Assembly (NCBI GenBank): GCA_903875605.1
Contig: CAIQWT010000060.1
Coordinates: 1 to 64,000, forward strand
Reading direction: 5' to 3'
DNA from: an uncultured Geobacteraceae bacterium
GTDB taxonomy: Bacteria; Desulfobacterota; Desulfuromonadia; Geobacterales; Pseudopelobacteraceae
DNA length: 64,000 bases
Shown: positions 54,185 through 63,598 of the stretch, piece by piece
Numbering within the stretch: the first letter of the stretch is position 1
Layout of the letters: each line of letters opens with the position of its first letter
Notes under the pieces: generated by a model
Database searches by the model: none
The model's input: the letters and a program-made list of their open reading frames with translations, nothing else
Told to the model about the DNA's origin: nothing
Translations under genes and position numbers: made by a program

Positions 54185-54214
54185 TTGACACTGACCGGCA
54201 GTGTGAAGTAATTT
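54185..54214 (+). promoter_or_regulatory. Promoter of the OmpA-like gene
   Basis: TTGACA at 54185-54190, 18 bp, TAATTT at 54209-54214, about 75 bp before the ATG at 54291. Confidence 0.45.
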
Positions 54215-54290
54215 CCATGACAAATAGTGAAGTTTCCGATAGCATATTTGTTGTGATGTGCTTCTGGGCTTCAATTCAAAGGAGAGACAA

Positions 54291-55355
54291 ATGGACATAA
54301 CAAAAATATTAAAAACTGTGTCTTTAGTTATTGCTGCGACTTCTGCGGGAACTTTATTCGGCTGTGCCAATTATGAGGTGAATACAAAACGGGGTGAAAT
54401 TCCCGGTTACTATATCCGCTATGAAATGCAAGAAGCGGATAGAGCAGTAGAGACTGCTCGTCAGGCAGGAAAGGACAAGGCTTGCCCGGCTGAATTCAAA
54501 GTAGCTGAGGAAGCAAAAATAAATGCCTATGATGTATTCAGGGCCTGTCACACCGAGGAGGGTGCCGCTCTGGCAAAACAGGTAACAGCTAAAGTGAATG
54601 CTCTATGCCCGCCTCAGATCGTCAAAGAAGTGCCAGTTGTTGCTGCGCCTCCAGCTGTTGTGCCGGCACCAGTTCCAACTCCAGTGCTTGAGCCTAAACC
54701 CGCACCAAAGCCGGCACCATTGGCACCTTCAGGTAAGCTGACAATAGTTCCGGGGTCGATTACAGTGGGCGGATCTGCGACTCTCACATGGGCATCACAA
54801 AACGCCACTGGCTGTGAAATCCAGCCTGGAATTGGTTCAGTGGAGCCGCAGGGCTCATTAACAATAAATCCGACCGACAATACGGGTTACACTCTTGTTT
54901 GTAACGGTGCCGGTGGTTCAGCCCAGAGCTCCGCACTAATAGCCGTCATCGCTGCACCTGCTCCCGTTGTCGCCGTTGCTCAGCCAATGTCAGCAGCAAA
55001 ACTATGTACCCAGACAGTAATAAATGTTCATTTTGACAGCCAAAAAAGCGACTTGAAGCCACGCTACCATGATGAATTAAAAAAACTGGCTGACTTCCTT
55101 ACAGAGTTCCCTGACGCCACCGGGGTTATCGAAGGACACACTGATAGTGCCGGAGATTTGGCCAGCAACATGAATCTGTCTCAGCGTCGTGCAGACAGTG
55201 TCCGCAATTACCTTGTTAAAATCTTCAAAATAGCACCTGGACGCATCACTGCCAAGGGCTTCGGCCCTACTAAACCGGTTGCTGACAACAAAACCGCCGC
55301 CGGCAAACAGAAGAATCGCCGCATTGAAACCAATTTTTCCTGCGCCAGTAGATAA
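54291..55355 (+). CDS. OmpA/Pal-family lipoprotein
   Basis: A 354-residue outer-membrane lipoprotein. The signal peptide ends in the lipobox LFGC (Cys at about 25). Next come a helical DUF4398-like segment (EADRAVETARQAGKDKACPAEF), a Pro/Ala-rich hinge (VVPAPVPTPVLEPKPAPKPAP), an Ig-like beta domain of about 70 residues, and a C-terminal OmpA domain binding peptidoglycan (VIEGHTDSAGDLASNMNLSQRRADSV, GFGPTKPVADNKTAAGKQKNRRIE in pieces). AAAGGAGAG precedes the ATG at 54291. The frame upstream to 54258 is not supported. Confidence 0.87.
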   Translation: MDITKILKTVSLVIAATSAGTLFGCANYEVNTKRGEIPGYYIRYEMQEADRAVETARQAGKDKACPAEFKVAEEAKINAYDVFRACHTEEGAALAKQVTAKVNALCPPQIVKEVPVVAAPPAVVPAPVPTPVLEPKPAPKPAPLAPSGKLTIVPGSITVGGSATLTWASQNATGCEIQPGIGSVEPQGSLTINPTDNTGYTLVCNGAGGSAQSSALIAVIAAPAPVVAVAQPMSAAKLCTQTVINVHFDSQKSDLKPRYHDELKKLADFLTEFPDATGVIEGHTDSAGDLASNMNLSQRRADSVRNYLVKIFKIAPGRITAKGFGPTKPVADNKTAAGKQKNRRIETNFSCASR

Positions 55356-55381
55356 ACAAAGAAATTAACATATGGATATAC

Positions 55382-55420
55382 AATCGCCCTTTCGGAAACA
55401 TTCCAAAAGGGCGATTTTTT
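55382..55420 (+). terminator. Terminator after the OmpA-like gene
   Basis: AATCGCCCTTTCGG and CCAAAAGGGCGATT form a near-perfect stem around 10 loop bases, followed by TTTTT. Confidence 0.88.
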
Positions 55421-55628
55421 ATGTATGCGCCTGCCAACAAAATGTTTTTTCACTCCCTCCCCACACAAATATCATAAAATAGTATATGGTCGCGCCTGTG
55501 CTCGAATTGCTTCAGGTCGATGAAACCCGGAAAAAAGGTTTACTCGGATCACAAATGCCAGAAATACGCGAGAGTATAGTAGTTTGCTGTAAACGTTTTA
55601 TTAAATATCTGCGGCAAGGAGAAACAGG

Positions 55629-56087
55629 ATGAAAGTTACAGAAAAATCGTTGAAAGCCCGCTGTACGGAGTTGAACCTTGGCCCTCTGAGAAATACTACA
55701 TTCGGGATAAAGACCACCAGGCTGAATGCCGGTTACACTGTTGAGCTTCAGTACAGGGACGCAACTCCTCCGCAGATACTTGCTGAGTCTGTGACCGCAG
55801 CCGAGGCGGCTGCCACAGTCGAGGGCGCGGCAGCTGGTGCCGCAGCTGTGAAAGTTGCTGGTCTTGATAAGCCGGAGTATGTCACTCGGGATACATTTGT
55901 CCGTCAGGCTGCTGAAAGATGTCCGAAATGTGCGACAAAAGATATTTTCAGTGGTCATGTTTCAGTCGACAAAGGATCGCTTGTCCAGAAATGCTCTTGC
56001 CAGCGGTGCAGCTTGGTCTGGAGCAGCATTTATCGTCTTGATGATTATGAGCTGTCCCTTCCGGTGTCTGAAATGACTGAAACTTGA
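55629..56087 (+). CDS. Small protein with C-terminal zinc ribbon, unknown family
   Basis: A 152-residue protein. Residues 1-50 are soluble and mixed, then an Ala/Val/Gly-rich stretch (AAEAAATVEGAAAGAAAVKVAG) follows that may be a flexible linker. The C-terminal part has CPKCATKD and CSCQRC, two cysteine pairs 28-30 residues apart, indicating a zinc ribbon. No family recognised. AAGGAG precedes the ATG. The 270-bp gap upstream shows no clear promoter beyond an AT-rich AAAATAGTATATGG block. Nucleic-acid contact is possible but unproven. Confidence 0.6.
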   Translation: MKVTEKSLKARCTELNLGPLRNTTFGIKTTRLNAGYTVELQYRDATPPQILAESVTAAEAAATVEGAAAGAAAVKVAGLDKPEYVTRDTFVRQAAERCPKCATKDIFSGHVSVDKGSLVQKCSCQRCSLVWSSIYRLDDYELSLPVSEMTET

Positions 56088-56199
56088 ATTTGTTTTTGCC
56101 ACCTTACGGACACAGTTACCTTTCTGCCGTACTCACTGAAAAAGATGCTATGATGGAGGATGATTAAAGGATTACGTTTAACCAAGGAGAATACAAATA

Positions 56200-57492
56200 G
56201 TGGAAAAAAGCATAACTGATAGAGCCGTGGGTACGGCGGTTTTAAACAGTACAAGAGTTGATGAAATCGAATTCCGTAAGCTTTCCTTTGAAGACAAACG
56301 CAGCTATCTTTTAAGCATGACACCGATGGAGAAAGTAGACCTGATTTCTGGAGACCTGGACAATAAGAGACTGACGCGAGCCATGCAGCCGCAGGAACTC
56401 TATTGGCTATTCAAGGAAGTTGGAGCTCCTGATGCTATGGAATTGCTGGGAATGGCAAGTCCCCGTCAGTTCCTTTTTATTCTGGATATGGAACTATGGA
56501 AGGGCTGGACGTTTTCAGAAGATAATGCGATCGAATTTCTCGGGTATATTTTAAAAAGAAGTGAGGAGCATTTTCTGGAATTACTTCCGCATCTCGATTT
56601 CAATCTCCTCTCACTTCTTCTGGGAAGGGAACTCATTGTCGCCGGAGGCATTGGCGACCTGAATACGGATGAAGAACGCCTGACTGATTGGGACCACACA
56701 TTTGATGATGTGTTTTTGATAAAATTCAAGAACCCGGAGCACGCCACCATAATCGGCTCCTTTCTGGAACTTGTCTGCCGTTTGGATAATCCCCTGTATA
56801 CGTCACTCCTGGAAAGTGTCAGCGGTGAAGTTGATATAGAATCAGAAGAGGAGTGCTATCAGGCAAAATCTGGACGCCTTGCTGATTTGGGTTTTCCCCC
56901 GCACCATGAGGCGCTTGAAATTTACTCCCGAATCAACCCGGTCACGTTTACACCAGGTCGACACAAAGAGCTCCTGCAGACGGTCGAAACGGGTACACTT
57001 CCCGAGATATTTTTGACCGGTAAGACGTTTCTGGAAAGGATTATTATCCGTGTGGATTCGGAATTGTTTCGCATGGAACTTAATTATCTGATTAATACCG
57101 CACTGGTAGCCGATGAGGCTCATCTTGCCGATGTGGAACAGATGAAGTCTGTAGTGGAGAGGGTTTACGGCTATTTGAACATTGCACTTGAGTATCTGAG
57201 CGAAGATGATGAAATTAAGGGGGCGGAAATCCTTGCCGGTGAATACCTGAAAAGCCTGTTCCAGCTTGGGTTTAGTATAATTCTCGGCCTCAAATTCAGG
57301 GCGGATAAGCACACGGATTCGAGCTATGCTACCGGTAAAGCTCTCTCAGGACTGAAGAGCTCCAGGCCACTCTATTATCGTGGCTTAGATGCCGACGCTG
57401 TTGATAGCTACAGGGAATTCAGGGAGATGCGGGATGTTAAGATTATGTCCGATTTTATGACAGTCAAATTCGGAAATGCCAGTCGCGTATAA
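56200..57492 (+). CDS. DUF6178-type protein
   Basis: A 430-residue, acidic, helical protein seen in Geobacter and relatives (DUF6178 from memory). Segments such as MTPMEKVDLISGDLDNKRLTRAMQ, ELYWLFKEVGAPDAMELLGMAS and DMELWKGWTFSEDNAIEFL look like repeated helical units. Function unknown. The GTG start at 56200 has AAGGAG nine bases upstream. No signal peptide and no catalytic signature are seen. It is monocistronic, ahead of the YaeQ gene by 114 bp of unremarkable sequence. Confidence 0.65.
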   Translation: MEKSITDRAVGTAVLNSTRVDEIEFRKLSFEDKRSYLLSMTPMEKVDLISGDLDNKRLTRAMQPQELYWLFKEVGAPDAMELLGMASPRQFLFILDMELWKGWTFSEDNAIEFLGYILKRSEEHFLELLPHLDFNLLSLLLGRELIVAGGIGDLNTDEERLTDWDHTFDDVFLIKFKNPEHATIIGSFLELVCRLDNPLYTSLLESVSGEVDIESEEECYQAKSGRLADLGFPPHHEALEIYSRINPVTFTPGRHKELLQTVETGTLPEIFLTGKTFLERIIIRVDSELFRMELNYLINTALVADEAHLADVEQMKSVVERVYGYLNIALEYLSEDDEIKGAEILAGEYLKSLFQLGFSIILGLKFRADKHTDSSYATGKALSGLKSSRPLYYRGLDADAVDSYREFREMRDVKIMSDFMTVKFGNASRV

Positions 57493-57606
57493 TCTGTGTC
57501 GTATAATCTGTTGGAAAGTTCCCGTAGTTCGAGTATATTAAAAAGCTAAACTTTATATTTATCCGCCTGCTCACGTAGTTGCTGCGTAGAAAGTGAATGC
57601 AATAAA

Positions 57607-58149
57607 ATGGCTCAGCCATCATCCATATATCGTGCAAATATCCAACTCGCAGACGTTGATCGCGGCATCTATGAAACACTCCAGGCTACCGTTGCACGTC
57701 ACCCGTCTGAAACCGAAGAGCGACTTGTTGCCCGATTGTTGGCCTACTCACTCTTCTTTGAACCAGGCATAGCTTTTACAAAGGGAATCAGTGCAGTGGA
57801 TGAACCTGATCTCTGGGTAAAAGGGCCGGATGGTCGAGTGCTGCTCTGGATGGAAGTGGGCATTCCTGAATCGGACAGGATAGTCAAGGCGTGCCGTCAT
57901 ACAGAACGTGCCGCGCTTGTCGCCTGCGGCAAGGCGTTCCTCAGCTGGGAACAGCAGCATCTACCGAAGCTTGTAAACATACCAAACTTAACGGTAATAA
58001 GTTTTGATCAGACCTTTATCAATTGCCTGACGTCCAAGTTGGATCGAACGATAAACTGGGACGTCACCATTACAGATGGCAACCTATATATAAATGTTGG
58101 TGTTGAAACTTATGATACGGTACTTAAAGTGAGGACTGGAAAGAGATAA
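57607..58149 (+). CDS. yaeQ: YaeQ-family protein
   Basis: A 180-residue protein of the YaeQ family, which has a PD-(D/E)XK nuclease-like fold. Typical segments are IYRANIQLADVDRGIYE at the N-terminus, ARHPSETEERLVARLLAYSLFF, DEPDLWVKGPDGRVLLWMEVG (Asp and Glu of the site) and GIPESDRIVKACR (written from the frame). The biological role is unclear; E. coli YaeQ was tied to suppression of RfaH loss. No strong ribosome site. About 140 bp follow before the S4 gene. Confidence 0.88.
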   Translation: MAQPSSIYRANIQLADVDRGIYETLQATVARHPSETEERLVARLLAYSLFFEPGIAFTKGISAVDEPDLWVKGPDGRVLLWMEVGIPESDRIVKACRHTERAALVACGKAFLSWEQQHLPKLVNIPNLTVISFDQTFINCLTSKLDRTINWDVTITDGNLYINVGVETYDTVLKVRTGKR

Positions 58150-58290
58150 AAATAAGCTTAAGATTTATATCTTTACCTAAGGTCGGATGTCTGCTGCGAT
58201 GGCATGGCGTTTTATGGTTGATATAGCCCGGGACAAATTTATTCTATACTGACATCAGTCTGGCAGCTTCACAGGGAGAACTAATTAGCG

Positions 58291-58488
58291 ATGCAGATAA
58301 CAACACCTTTTATTAAATTGGACAGCTTTCTAAAAGCTGAAAATGCAGTTTCCTCAGGTGGTGAGGCGAAAGTAATGATCGCAGAAGGATACATTACCGT
58401 AAATGGTGAAGTAGAACTTCGTCGTGGTCGCAAATTGTATCCCGGAGACAGAGTTGTGTATGGCAAAAGAAAGTTCTCGGTCGAATAA
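58291..58488 (+). CDS. Small S4-domain RNA-binding protein (YaaA/RlbA type)
   Basis: A 65-residue protein that is essentially one S4 domain: FIKLDSFLKAENAVSSGGEA, then MIAEGYITVNGEVELRRGRKL and YPGDRVVYG, the standard alpha-L motif with basic surface. Stand-alone S4 proteins of this type bind rRNA or tRNA; the target is unknown. It is two bases from the GTG of the next gene, implying a shared message. Confidence 0.85.
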   Translation: MQITTPFIKLDSFLKAENAVSSGGEAKVMIAEGYITVNGEVELRRGRKLYPGDRVVYGKRKFSVE

Positions 58489-58490
58489 AC

Positions 58491-59387
58491 GTGAATTTGG
58501 TGCGTATGCGGTTAATCAGCGTTTTTTTGTTTTTTACCTTAATGATCACTTCGCAGGCTATTGCAGCGTTCAATCTTGAGGTCCCTGCTGAGCCATGGGA
58601 CGAATATCGCCTGCAGTTCAAGAACTATTCAAAGCATCTGCTCGCTTCATATGACCGGGCGTTTGTGGATGATTATGACGGTGCCATTCGTGAGGTAGAT
58701 AAAGCGATTGAATTGCTTCCGGAAGAGGGTATCGGTTTTGCCGAGCGGAGTAAATATCACCGGATTGTAGGCAATACCGCATTGGCTGAAAATGATTTCA
58801 AGACCGCAATCACGCGCTTTGACCAGGCAATTGAGCGTTATCGTCCCGGCCCGGAAAAAAAATCTAAAAAAAATTTGGCTCGTAAAGTAAATCCCGCAGA
58901 AGCCGGTCGCCTGATTGCAACCCTTCGTTATCAGCGTGGAGAAGCATTTTTTAATTTCGAACAATATCGTCAGGCAAATGATGACTTTGCGGCCGCGTGT
59001 CAAGGTGGAAATGCTGTCGCCTGTCCACGGATATGGGATGTCAAGGCGATAGAGAAACGGGGAGTTCAATGGATTCCTCTTTCTGCCCGGCAGTATTATG
59101 ACCGGCGCAGCGTTAAACACATTTCTCCCACAATTACCAGAGTGTGGGTGAGACGTGAAGACCCACAGCCTGTACGCCCTGAAAGCGTATCCGAGAACCA
59201 TATTCTGCAGCACTTTGAGCTGAACTGCTCAACACGGGAATTTCGTCTGATAGTGGCGCTGGTTATTGCCAACGACAGCCAGCCGATGACTGTTACACTG
59301 GCCGAAGCAGGTTTTACGAAACCGGTCACCGGAACTGCGCCAAGTAAATTAATGATTACTCTTTGCCCGCCTTATCAACCGAAGTAA
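58491..59387 (+). CDS. Exported TPR-containing protein of unknown function
   Basis: A 298-residue protein. A signal peptide (RMRLISVFLFFTLMITSQ, cleavage near AIAAF) precedes three TPR-like units (YDGAIREVDKAIELLPEEG, AENDFKTAITRFDQAIERY, AFFNFEQYRQANDDFAAAC). A C-terminal beta domain of about 110 residues with two Cys (FELNCSTREFRLI, ITLCPPY) follows, resembling periplasmic domains that carry a disulfide. The start is GTG at 58491 or ATG at 58506; both lie close behind the S4 gene and lack a good ribosome site. Function unknown. Confidence 0.68.
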   Translation: MNLVRMRLISVFLFFTLMITSQAIAAFNLEVPAEPWDEYRLQFKNYSKHLLASYDRAFVDDYDGAIREVDKAIELLPEEGIGFAERSKYHRIVGNTALAENDFKTAITRFDQAIERYRPGPEKKSKKNLARKVNPAEAGRLIATLRYQRGEAFFNFEQYRQANDDFAAACQGGNAVACPRIWDVKAIEKRGVQWIPLSARQYYDRRSVKHISPTITRVWVRREDPQPVRPESVSENHILQHFELNCSTREFRLIVALVIANDSQPMTVTLAEAGFTKPVTGTAPSKLMITLCPPYQPK

Positions 59388-59429
59388 TGGTGCTCAGGCT
59401 GAAATCGGTATAATCAGAGCTCAAATAAT

Positions 59430-59459
59430 TTGACTTATTCAGTAGTTTAAAATTACAAT
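59430..59459 (+). promoter_or_regulatory. Promoter of hemE
   Basis: TTGACT at 59430-59435, 18 bp, TACAAT at 59454-59459, 55 bp before the ATG at 59515. Confidence 0.5.
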
Positions 59460-59514
59460 ACCGCCTTTAAATGTGCCATATCCCACGCCCTTGAGCGTTA
59501 TTTAGGAGAGATAA

Positions 59515-60537
59515 ATGAATATGAGATTTCTTGATGCCTGTTGGGGCAAGCCGGTAGACCGAACCCCAGTATGGCTTATGCGTCAGGCCGGTCGTTATCT
59601 GCCGGAGTATATGGCGGTTCGTTCCAAATGTACTTTTCTGGAATTGTGTAAAACTCCTGAACTGGCCGCTGAGGTGACTATTCAGCCGGTTGACTATCTC
59701 GGTGTTGATGCGGCGATTATGTTCTCTGATATCCTGACTCCGGTTGAGCCAATGGGAATGAAGCTGGATTTCGTGCCTGGCCCTGTATTCGAAAGTCCGA
59801 TTCGCAGCATGGCGGATGTGGAAAAACTGCGCATTCCGCAGATGGAACAGGATGTTCCTTATGTCCTTGAAACAATTAAAATACTACGCCGCGAGTTGGC
59901 TGGTAAAGTGCCTCTGATCGGTTTTGGCGGCGCACCATTTACTCTGGCCTGTTACATGGTTGAAGGTAAAGGCTCCAAGGATTTTGCCCAGATCAAGCGG
60001 ATGATGTATGCTGCACCGGAAGTCTACGCAGCTTTAATGGAAAAAATCACTACCATGAGCATGGAATACCTGAACGCACAGATTGCCGCAGGTGCACAGT
60101 GTATCCAGATATTTGATACATGGGGTGGAATTCTTTCACCTGCCGATTACGAGCGATATGTCCTTCCGTACACGGTCAGACTGATTAATGGTCTGAATCG
60201 CATTGAAACACCGGTAATCCATTTTGTAAAAGGCTCCGGAGCAATGCTTGATACTGTCAAGAAAGCCGGCGGTGATGTTATGGGGTTGGACTGGCATGTG
60301 GGTCTTGGAGCAGCACGCGATTTGCTGGGCACACAGATGGCGGTACAGGGCAACCTGGACCCGACCGTGCTGTATGCAACACGTGACATAATAGAACGCG
60401 AAGTTAAGCGGGTTCTTGACGAGAATGCTGATCGCCCCGGGCACATTTTTAACCTGGGACACGGAATCCTGCCAACGGTGCCACCTGAAAATGCCAAATT
60501 CATGGTTGAGTGTGTGCATCGCCTGTCGCAGAAATAA
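59515..60537 (+). CDS. hemE: Uroporphyrinogen decarboxylase
   Basis: Converts uroporphyrinogen III to coproporphyrinogen III on the haem branch. The 340-residue protein has the signature TPVWLMRQAGRYLPEY near the N-terminus, AAIMFSDILTPVEPMG, IGFGGAPFTLACYMVEG and FNLGHGILPTVPPEN at the C-terminus. AGGAGAG sits four bases before the ATG. Haem synthesis fits an organism rich in cytochromes. It starts a likely operon with three small genes behind it. Confidence 0.97.
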   Translation: MNMRFLDACWGKPVDRTPVWLMRQAGRYLPEYMAVRSKCTFLELCKTPELAAEVTIQPVDYLGVDAAIMFSDILTPVEPMGMKLDFVPGPVFESPIRSMADVEKLRIPQMEQDVPYVLETIKILRRELAGKVPLIGFGGAPFTLACYMVEGKGSKDFAQIKRMMYAAPEVYAALMEKITTMSMEYLNAQIAAGAQCIQIFDTWGGILSPADYERYVLPYTVRLINGLNRIETPVIHFVKGSGAMLDTVKKAGGDVMGLDWHVGLGAARDLLGTQMAVQGNLDPTVLYATRDIIEREVKRVLDENADRPGHIFNLGHGILPTVPPENAKFMVECVHRLSQK

Positions 60538-60567
60538 AAATACTGAAAGATTCCTGAAAAGGCTGCC

Positions 60568-60921
60568 ATGTCGATTGCACTAAAAAATATCGTAGTGTTC
60601 GTTACAGACCTTGTTAAGGCAAGGTCGTTCTACGTTGATCTTCTCGGACTGCCGGTTTCCGGTCAGAGCGAGATGCTTATAGAGTTTTTCCCCGGAAATA
60701 CAGCTACGTTGGGAGTTTCACTCGCTCTGCATGATGATGCCCGCTGCCTGGTTGGAAGGCACACCGGCATCACCCTTAAGGTGGAAAATATAGTTGCGGT
60801 CTGTGAAAGCCTTAAAAACGGCGGTGCACATTTTGTAGAACCGCTCGAGTCCAGTCCATGGGGTAAAATGGCTGTTGTTCAAGACTTCGATGGCAATATG
60901 CTTGCTCTGGTAGATCGCTAG
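60568..60921 (+). CDS. VOC-family (glyoxalase/dioxygenase-like) protein
   Basis: A 117-residue VOC-fold protein with ALKNIVVFVTDLVKARSFYVDLLGLPVS at the start (beta-alpha-beta with FY at the end of the helix) and GGAHFVEPLESSPWGKMAVVQDFDGNMLAL at the end. The substrate is unknown; the first metal His is replaced by Ile/Val (NIVVFVT), so metal binding may be altered. The next gene starts on the base after its stop. Confidence 0.8.
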   Translation: MSIALKNIVVFVTDLVKARSFYVDLLGLPVSGQSEMLIEFFPGNTATLGVSLALHDDARCLVGRHTGITLKVENIVAVCESLKNGGAHFVEPLESSPWGKMAVVQDFDGNMLALVDR

Positions 60922-61389
60922 GTGAAAATAGTCACTCGTAAACTGGTTGCAGATATCTCTGCTGAAGCCAGACAAAACCCGAGACTACGCAAGAACCACA
61001 ACTTTCACCCGTCGGATGAATCCTGTTGTCACCGCCTTCTTAATGCAATTGAGCCAGGTTCATATATCAGGCCGCACCGGCATCTTGACCCGGAAAAAGA
61101 TGAAGCATTTATCCTGTTAAGTGGTTCATTGGGGGTTATTACCTTTACCGATGATGGTGAGGTTGCCGAGACGGTGCTGCTGTCGCATGCCGGTGGTAAT
61201 CTTGCGGTGGATATTCCGTATGGAGTGTACCATACCGCGCTAAGTCTTGAGTCGGGCACTGTATTTTATGAAACCAAGGCAGGTCCTTACCGACAGCTGG
61301 ATGATGCTGAAACGGCCATTTGGGCCCCTGAAGATGGCGATTCTCATGTCAAGGATTTCCAAGTGCAACTGCAGAGCCTGTTTAGTTAA
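60922..61389 (+). CDS. WbuC-type cupin-fold protein
   Basis: A 155-residue protein of the WbuC type. A cupin barrel holds RPHRHLDPEKDEAFILLSG and VDIPYGVYHTALSLESGTVFYETKAGPY in pieces, with the metal-binding His pattern of the family. WbuC is named from an O-antigen cluster, but its role is unclear. The GTG start at 60922 abuts the stop of the VOC gene, so they are coupled. Confidence 0.82.
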   Translation: MKIVTRKLVADISAEARQNPRLRKNHNFHPSDESCCHRLLNAIEPGSYIRPHRHLDPEKDEAFILLSGSLGVITFTDDGEVAETVLLSHAGGNLAVDIPYGVYHTALSLESGTVFYETKAGPYRQLDDAETAIWAPEDGDSHVKDFQVQLQSLFS

Positions 61390-61390
61390 T

Positions 61391-61996
61391 GTGACAGGCC
61401 GAAACACTGCTTTTTTTCTGATTTTTTATGTCATGGTCATGGGCGGGGCTACTGGACTTGCTGCCGGTCCTCCCCGAATGCGACCATATACAGGTATCGG
61501 ACTGGTCATTTTTTCGCAGCCCGGCAATGATGCAAACGCGGTCATGCCGTTACAGTTGTACCAGGAACCCGGACTTTTGCGGCTTGAAACAGTAACCAAC
61601 TCCGGAACCTCTGGAAATGAGTGGATTTTCGGACTGTCGGCGGAAAATTCGCCGCTTATTGTTTCTGCCCGTAAAGGCGACTGGTTGCGGGTCTATTATG
61701 ATGACGCCGGTCGTGAGGCCTGGATGGATGTGCGGAAGAGAGGTCGATTTCTATCGTGGGAGCAGTTTTTAAAACTGCAGACCGGTCGAATGCTTCCCGG
61801 CTTACAGCCCCTGTATTACCGGCTTTACCAGCAACCTGGAGGTAAAACTCTTGGAACACTGACGCCAAAGCAGGTGTTCAAGGTATTGAAGCTGGAGAAT
61901 GCCTGGAGTATGGTGCTGACTGAACAATCACAAATCGGATGGGTGCGTTGGAGTGATGACGACGGCCGCCTGACTATAGATACTGGTAAAAAGTAG
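61391..61996 (+). CDS. Small exported SH3-like protein
   Basis: A 201-residue protein starting at a GTG one base after the cupin stop. Hydrophobic segment AFFLIFYVMVMGGATGLAAG (signal peptide) is followed by a beta-rich region (GIGLVIFSQPGNDANAVMPLQL, WLRVYYDDAGREAWMDVRK) that resembles bacterial SH3 domains, and a second one at the C-terminus (WSMVLTEQSQIGWVRW). The longer frame from 61247 overlaps the cupin gene and is less likely. Function unknown. Translational coupling is likely as no separate ribosome site is seen. Confidence 0.6.
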   Translation: MTGRNTAFFLIFYVMVMGGATGLAAGPPRMRPYTGIGLVIFSQPGNDANAVMPLQLYQEPGLLRLETVTNSGTSGNEWIFGLSAENSPLIVSARKGDWLRVYYDDAGREAWMDVRKRGRFLSWEQFLKLQTGRMLPGLQPLYYRLYQQPGGKTLGTLTPKQVFKVLKLENAWSMVLTEQSQIGWVRWSDDDGRLTIDTGKK

Positions 61997-62104
61997 TAAA
62001 TACGGGAGTTATTTTCGCATCGGCCTGAGATGAAATGTTTGTCCGGGCTTATGCATCTTTGGGCCTGCCTGCCCATTTAATTATTTGTATTAGTGAGGTA
62101 TAGA

Positions 62105-63409
62105 ATGAGGATCGAACTGGTACCACCAGGAACCGGCGAATTGACTTACGAAATCAGAAATATCGTCAATGTCGCAGAAAAACTCCAAAAATGCGGGGTC
62201 AAGATTAATTGGGAAAATATCGGCGACCCGATTGTCAAAGGCGAGATCATTCCTGAGTGGATGAAAGAAATAGTTGCCAGGGCCGCTATGGATAACCGTA
62301 CCTGGGGCTATTGTCATACCCGTGGCGTCCTTGAAACACGCGAATTTATTTGCGAGACCACCAACAGTCGCGGTGGGGCTCAGATAACTCCCGATGATAT
62401 CATTTTCTTTAATGGTCTTGGAGATGCAATCGCTAAAATATACGGATGTCTGCGCCCTGAAGCGCGGGTACTTATGCCGTCACCATCTTACACCACTCAC
62501 ACGTTGGGTGAGATAGGGCACGCTCACTCAGCTCCTTCGCTATTCTGCCTCAAGCCGGATAATAACTGGTATCCGGATATGGACGACCTGCGCAGCCATG
62601 TCAAATACAATCCGAATATTTGCGCAATTATGCTAATCAACCCGGATAATCCAACCGGTATGGTATATACCCGTGAGATGCTTGAAGAGATCGTTGCGGT
62701 GGCACGAGAAAACGATCTGTTTATAATCGCTGATGAAGTCTATATCAACATCGTCTATAACGGACAAAGTACGGTGCCAATCAGTGATGTAATCGGCGAT
62801 GTTCCTGCGATATCATTGAAGGGGATTTCTAAAGAGTTTCCCTGGCCCGGATCGCGTTGCGGCTGGATAGAAGTATATAACAGCCAGAAAGACGAGCGTT
62901 TCCGGAAATATATCAACCTGATTCTGACCGGTAAAATGAACGAAGTCTGTTCCACGACTTTACCGCAGATGGTTATTCCTGAAATCGTCCGTCACCCGGA
63001 ATATTCTACATATCTGGCGCTGCGTATAGCCAGTTATGAGCGGATGAGTAACATCACCTACGACTGCCTCAGTCAGGTTTCTGCGCTGCAGGTAAATCGA
63101 ACCAACGGCGCATTTTATATGGCTGTGGCGTTCAAGGATGGCATGCTGAACAATCGGCAATCGATCCCTATTGCCAACCAGGAAATCAGAGACCTGGTTG
63201 ATGGGTTGATTAACCAGCCGGGAGTATCTCCTGATAAAAGATTCGTGTATCAGATCCTGGCCTCCACCGGTATCTGCATCGTGCCGCTTTCATCGTTTTC
63301 AACGCCGTTGCAGGGTTTTAGGGTCACGCTGCTGGAGAAGGACGAGAATGAGTGCCGCCGTATTTACGCAACTCTGGCAGAAAAAATCGGCGAATACCTG
63401 GCGTCTTAA
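62105..63409 (+). CDS. PLP-dependent class I/II aminotransferase
   Basis: A 434-residue fold-type I enzyme. It has GYCHTRGVLETREFICE, NGLGDAIAKIYGCL, LINPDNPTGMVYTREMLEEI, IIADEVYINIVYNG and the Schiff-base Lys in LKGISKEFPWPGSRCGWIE, where the catalytic Lys is followed by the phosphate-binding Arg. Substrate specificity is not evident; it resembles alanine/aspartate-type aminotransferases. The ATG at 62105 has GAGGTA upstream; the GTG at 62093 is unlikely. It is followed by a long hairpin and then the convergent tatA. Confidence 0.88.
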   Translation: MRIELVPPGTGELTYEIRNIVNVAEKLQKCGVKINWENIGDPIVKGEIIPEWMKEIVARAAMDNRTWGYCHTRGVLETREFICETTNSRGGAQITPDDIIFFNGLGDAIAKIYGCLRPEARVLMPSPSYTTHTLGEIGHAHSAPSLFCLKPDNNWYPDMDDLRSHVKYNPNICAIMLINPDNPTGMVYTREMLEEIVAVARENDLFIIADEVYINIVYNGQSTVPISDVIGDVPAISLKGISKEFPWPGSRCGWIEVYNSQKDERFRKYINLILTGKMNEVCSTTLPQMVIPEIVRHPEYSTYLALRIASYERMSNITYDCLSQVSALQVNRTNGAFYMAVAFKDGMLNNRQSIPIANQEIRDLVDGLINQPGVSPDKRFVYQILASTGICIVPLSSFSTPLQGFRVTLLEKDENECRRIYATLAEKIGEYLAS

Positions 63410-63437
63410 TCACAGTAAAACGAGTGTCAGTTTCAAC

Positions 63438-63479
63438 ACGCAAAGAGGGGAGCGGCCGATGCCGTTCCCCTCTTTGCGT
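63438..63479. terminator. Long stem-loop between convergent aminotransferase and tatA genes
   Basis: ACGCAAAGAGGGGAGCGG and CCGTTCCCCTCTTTGCGT pair over 18 bp with one G-U around a six-base loop. It can serve both converging transcripts. Confidence 0.78.
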
Positions 63480-63598
63480 TAATCCGTTTCAGGCTGAAAC
63501 ACAAACTTTGATGACTCATTCCTGTCTTCTTTGTGCCCCGCCGCCTTGCTTATGTCTTTAGTTCTAAAACTGCAATTACAGCGATTACTTTTTTATTT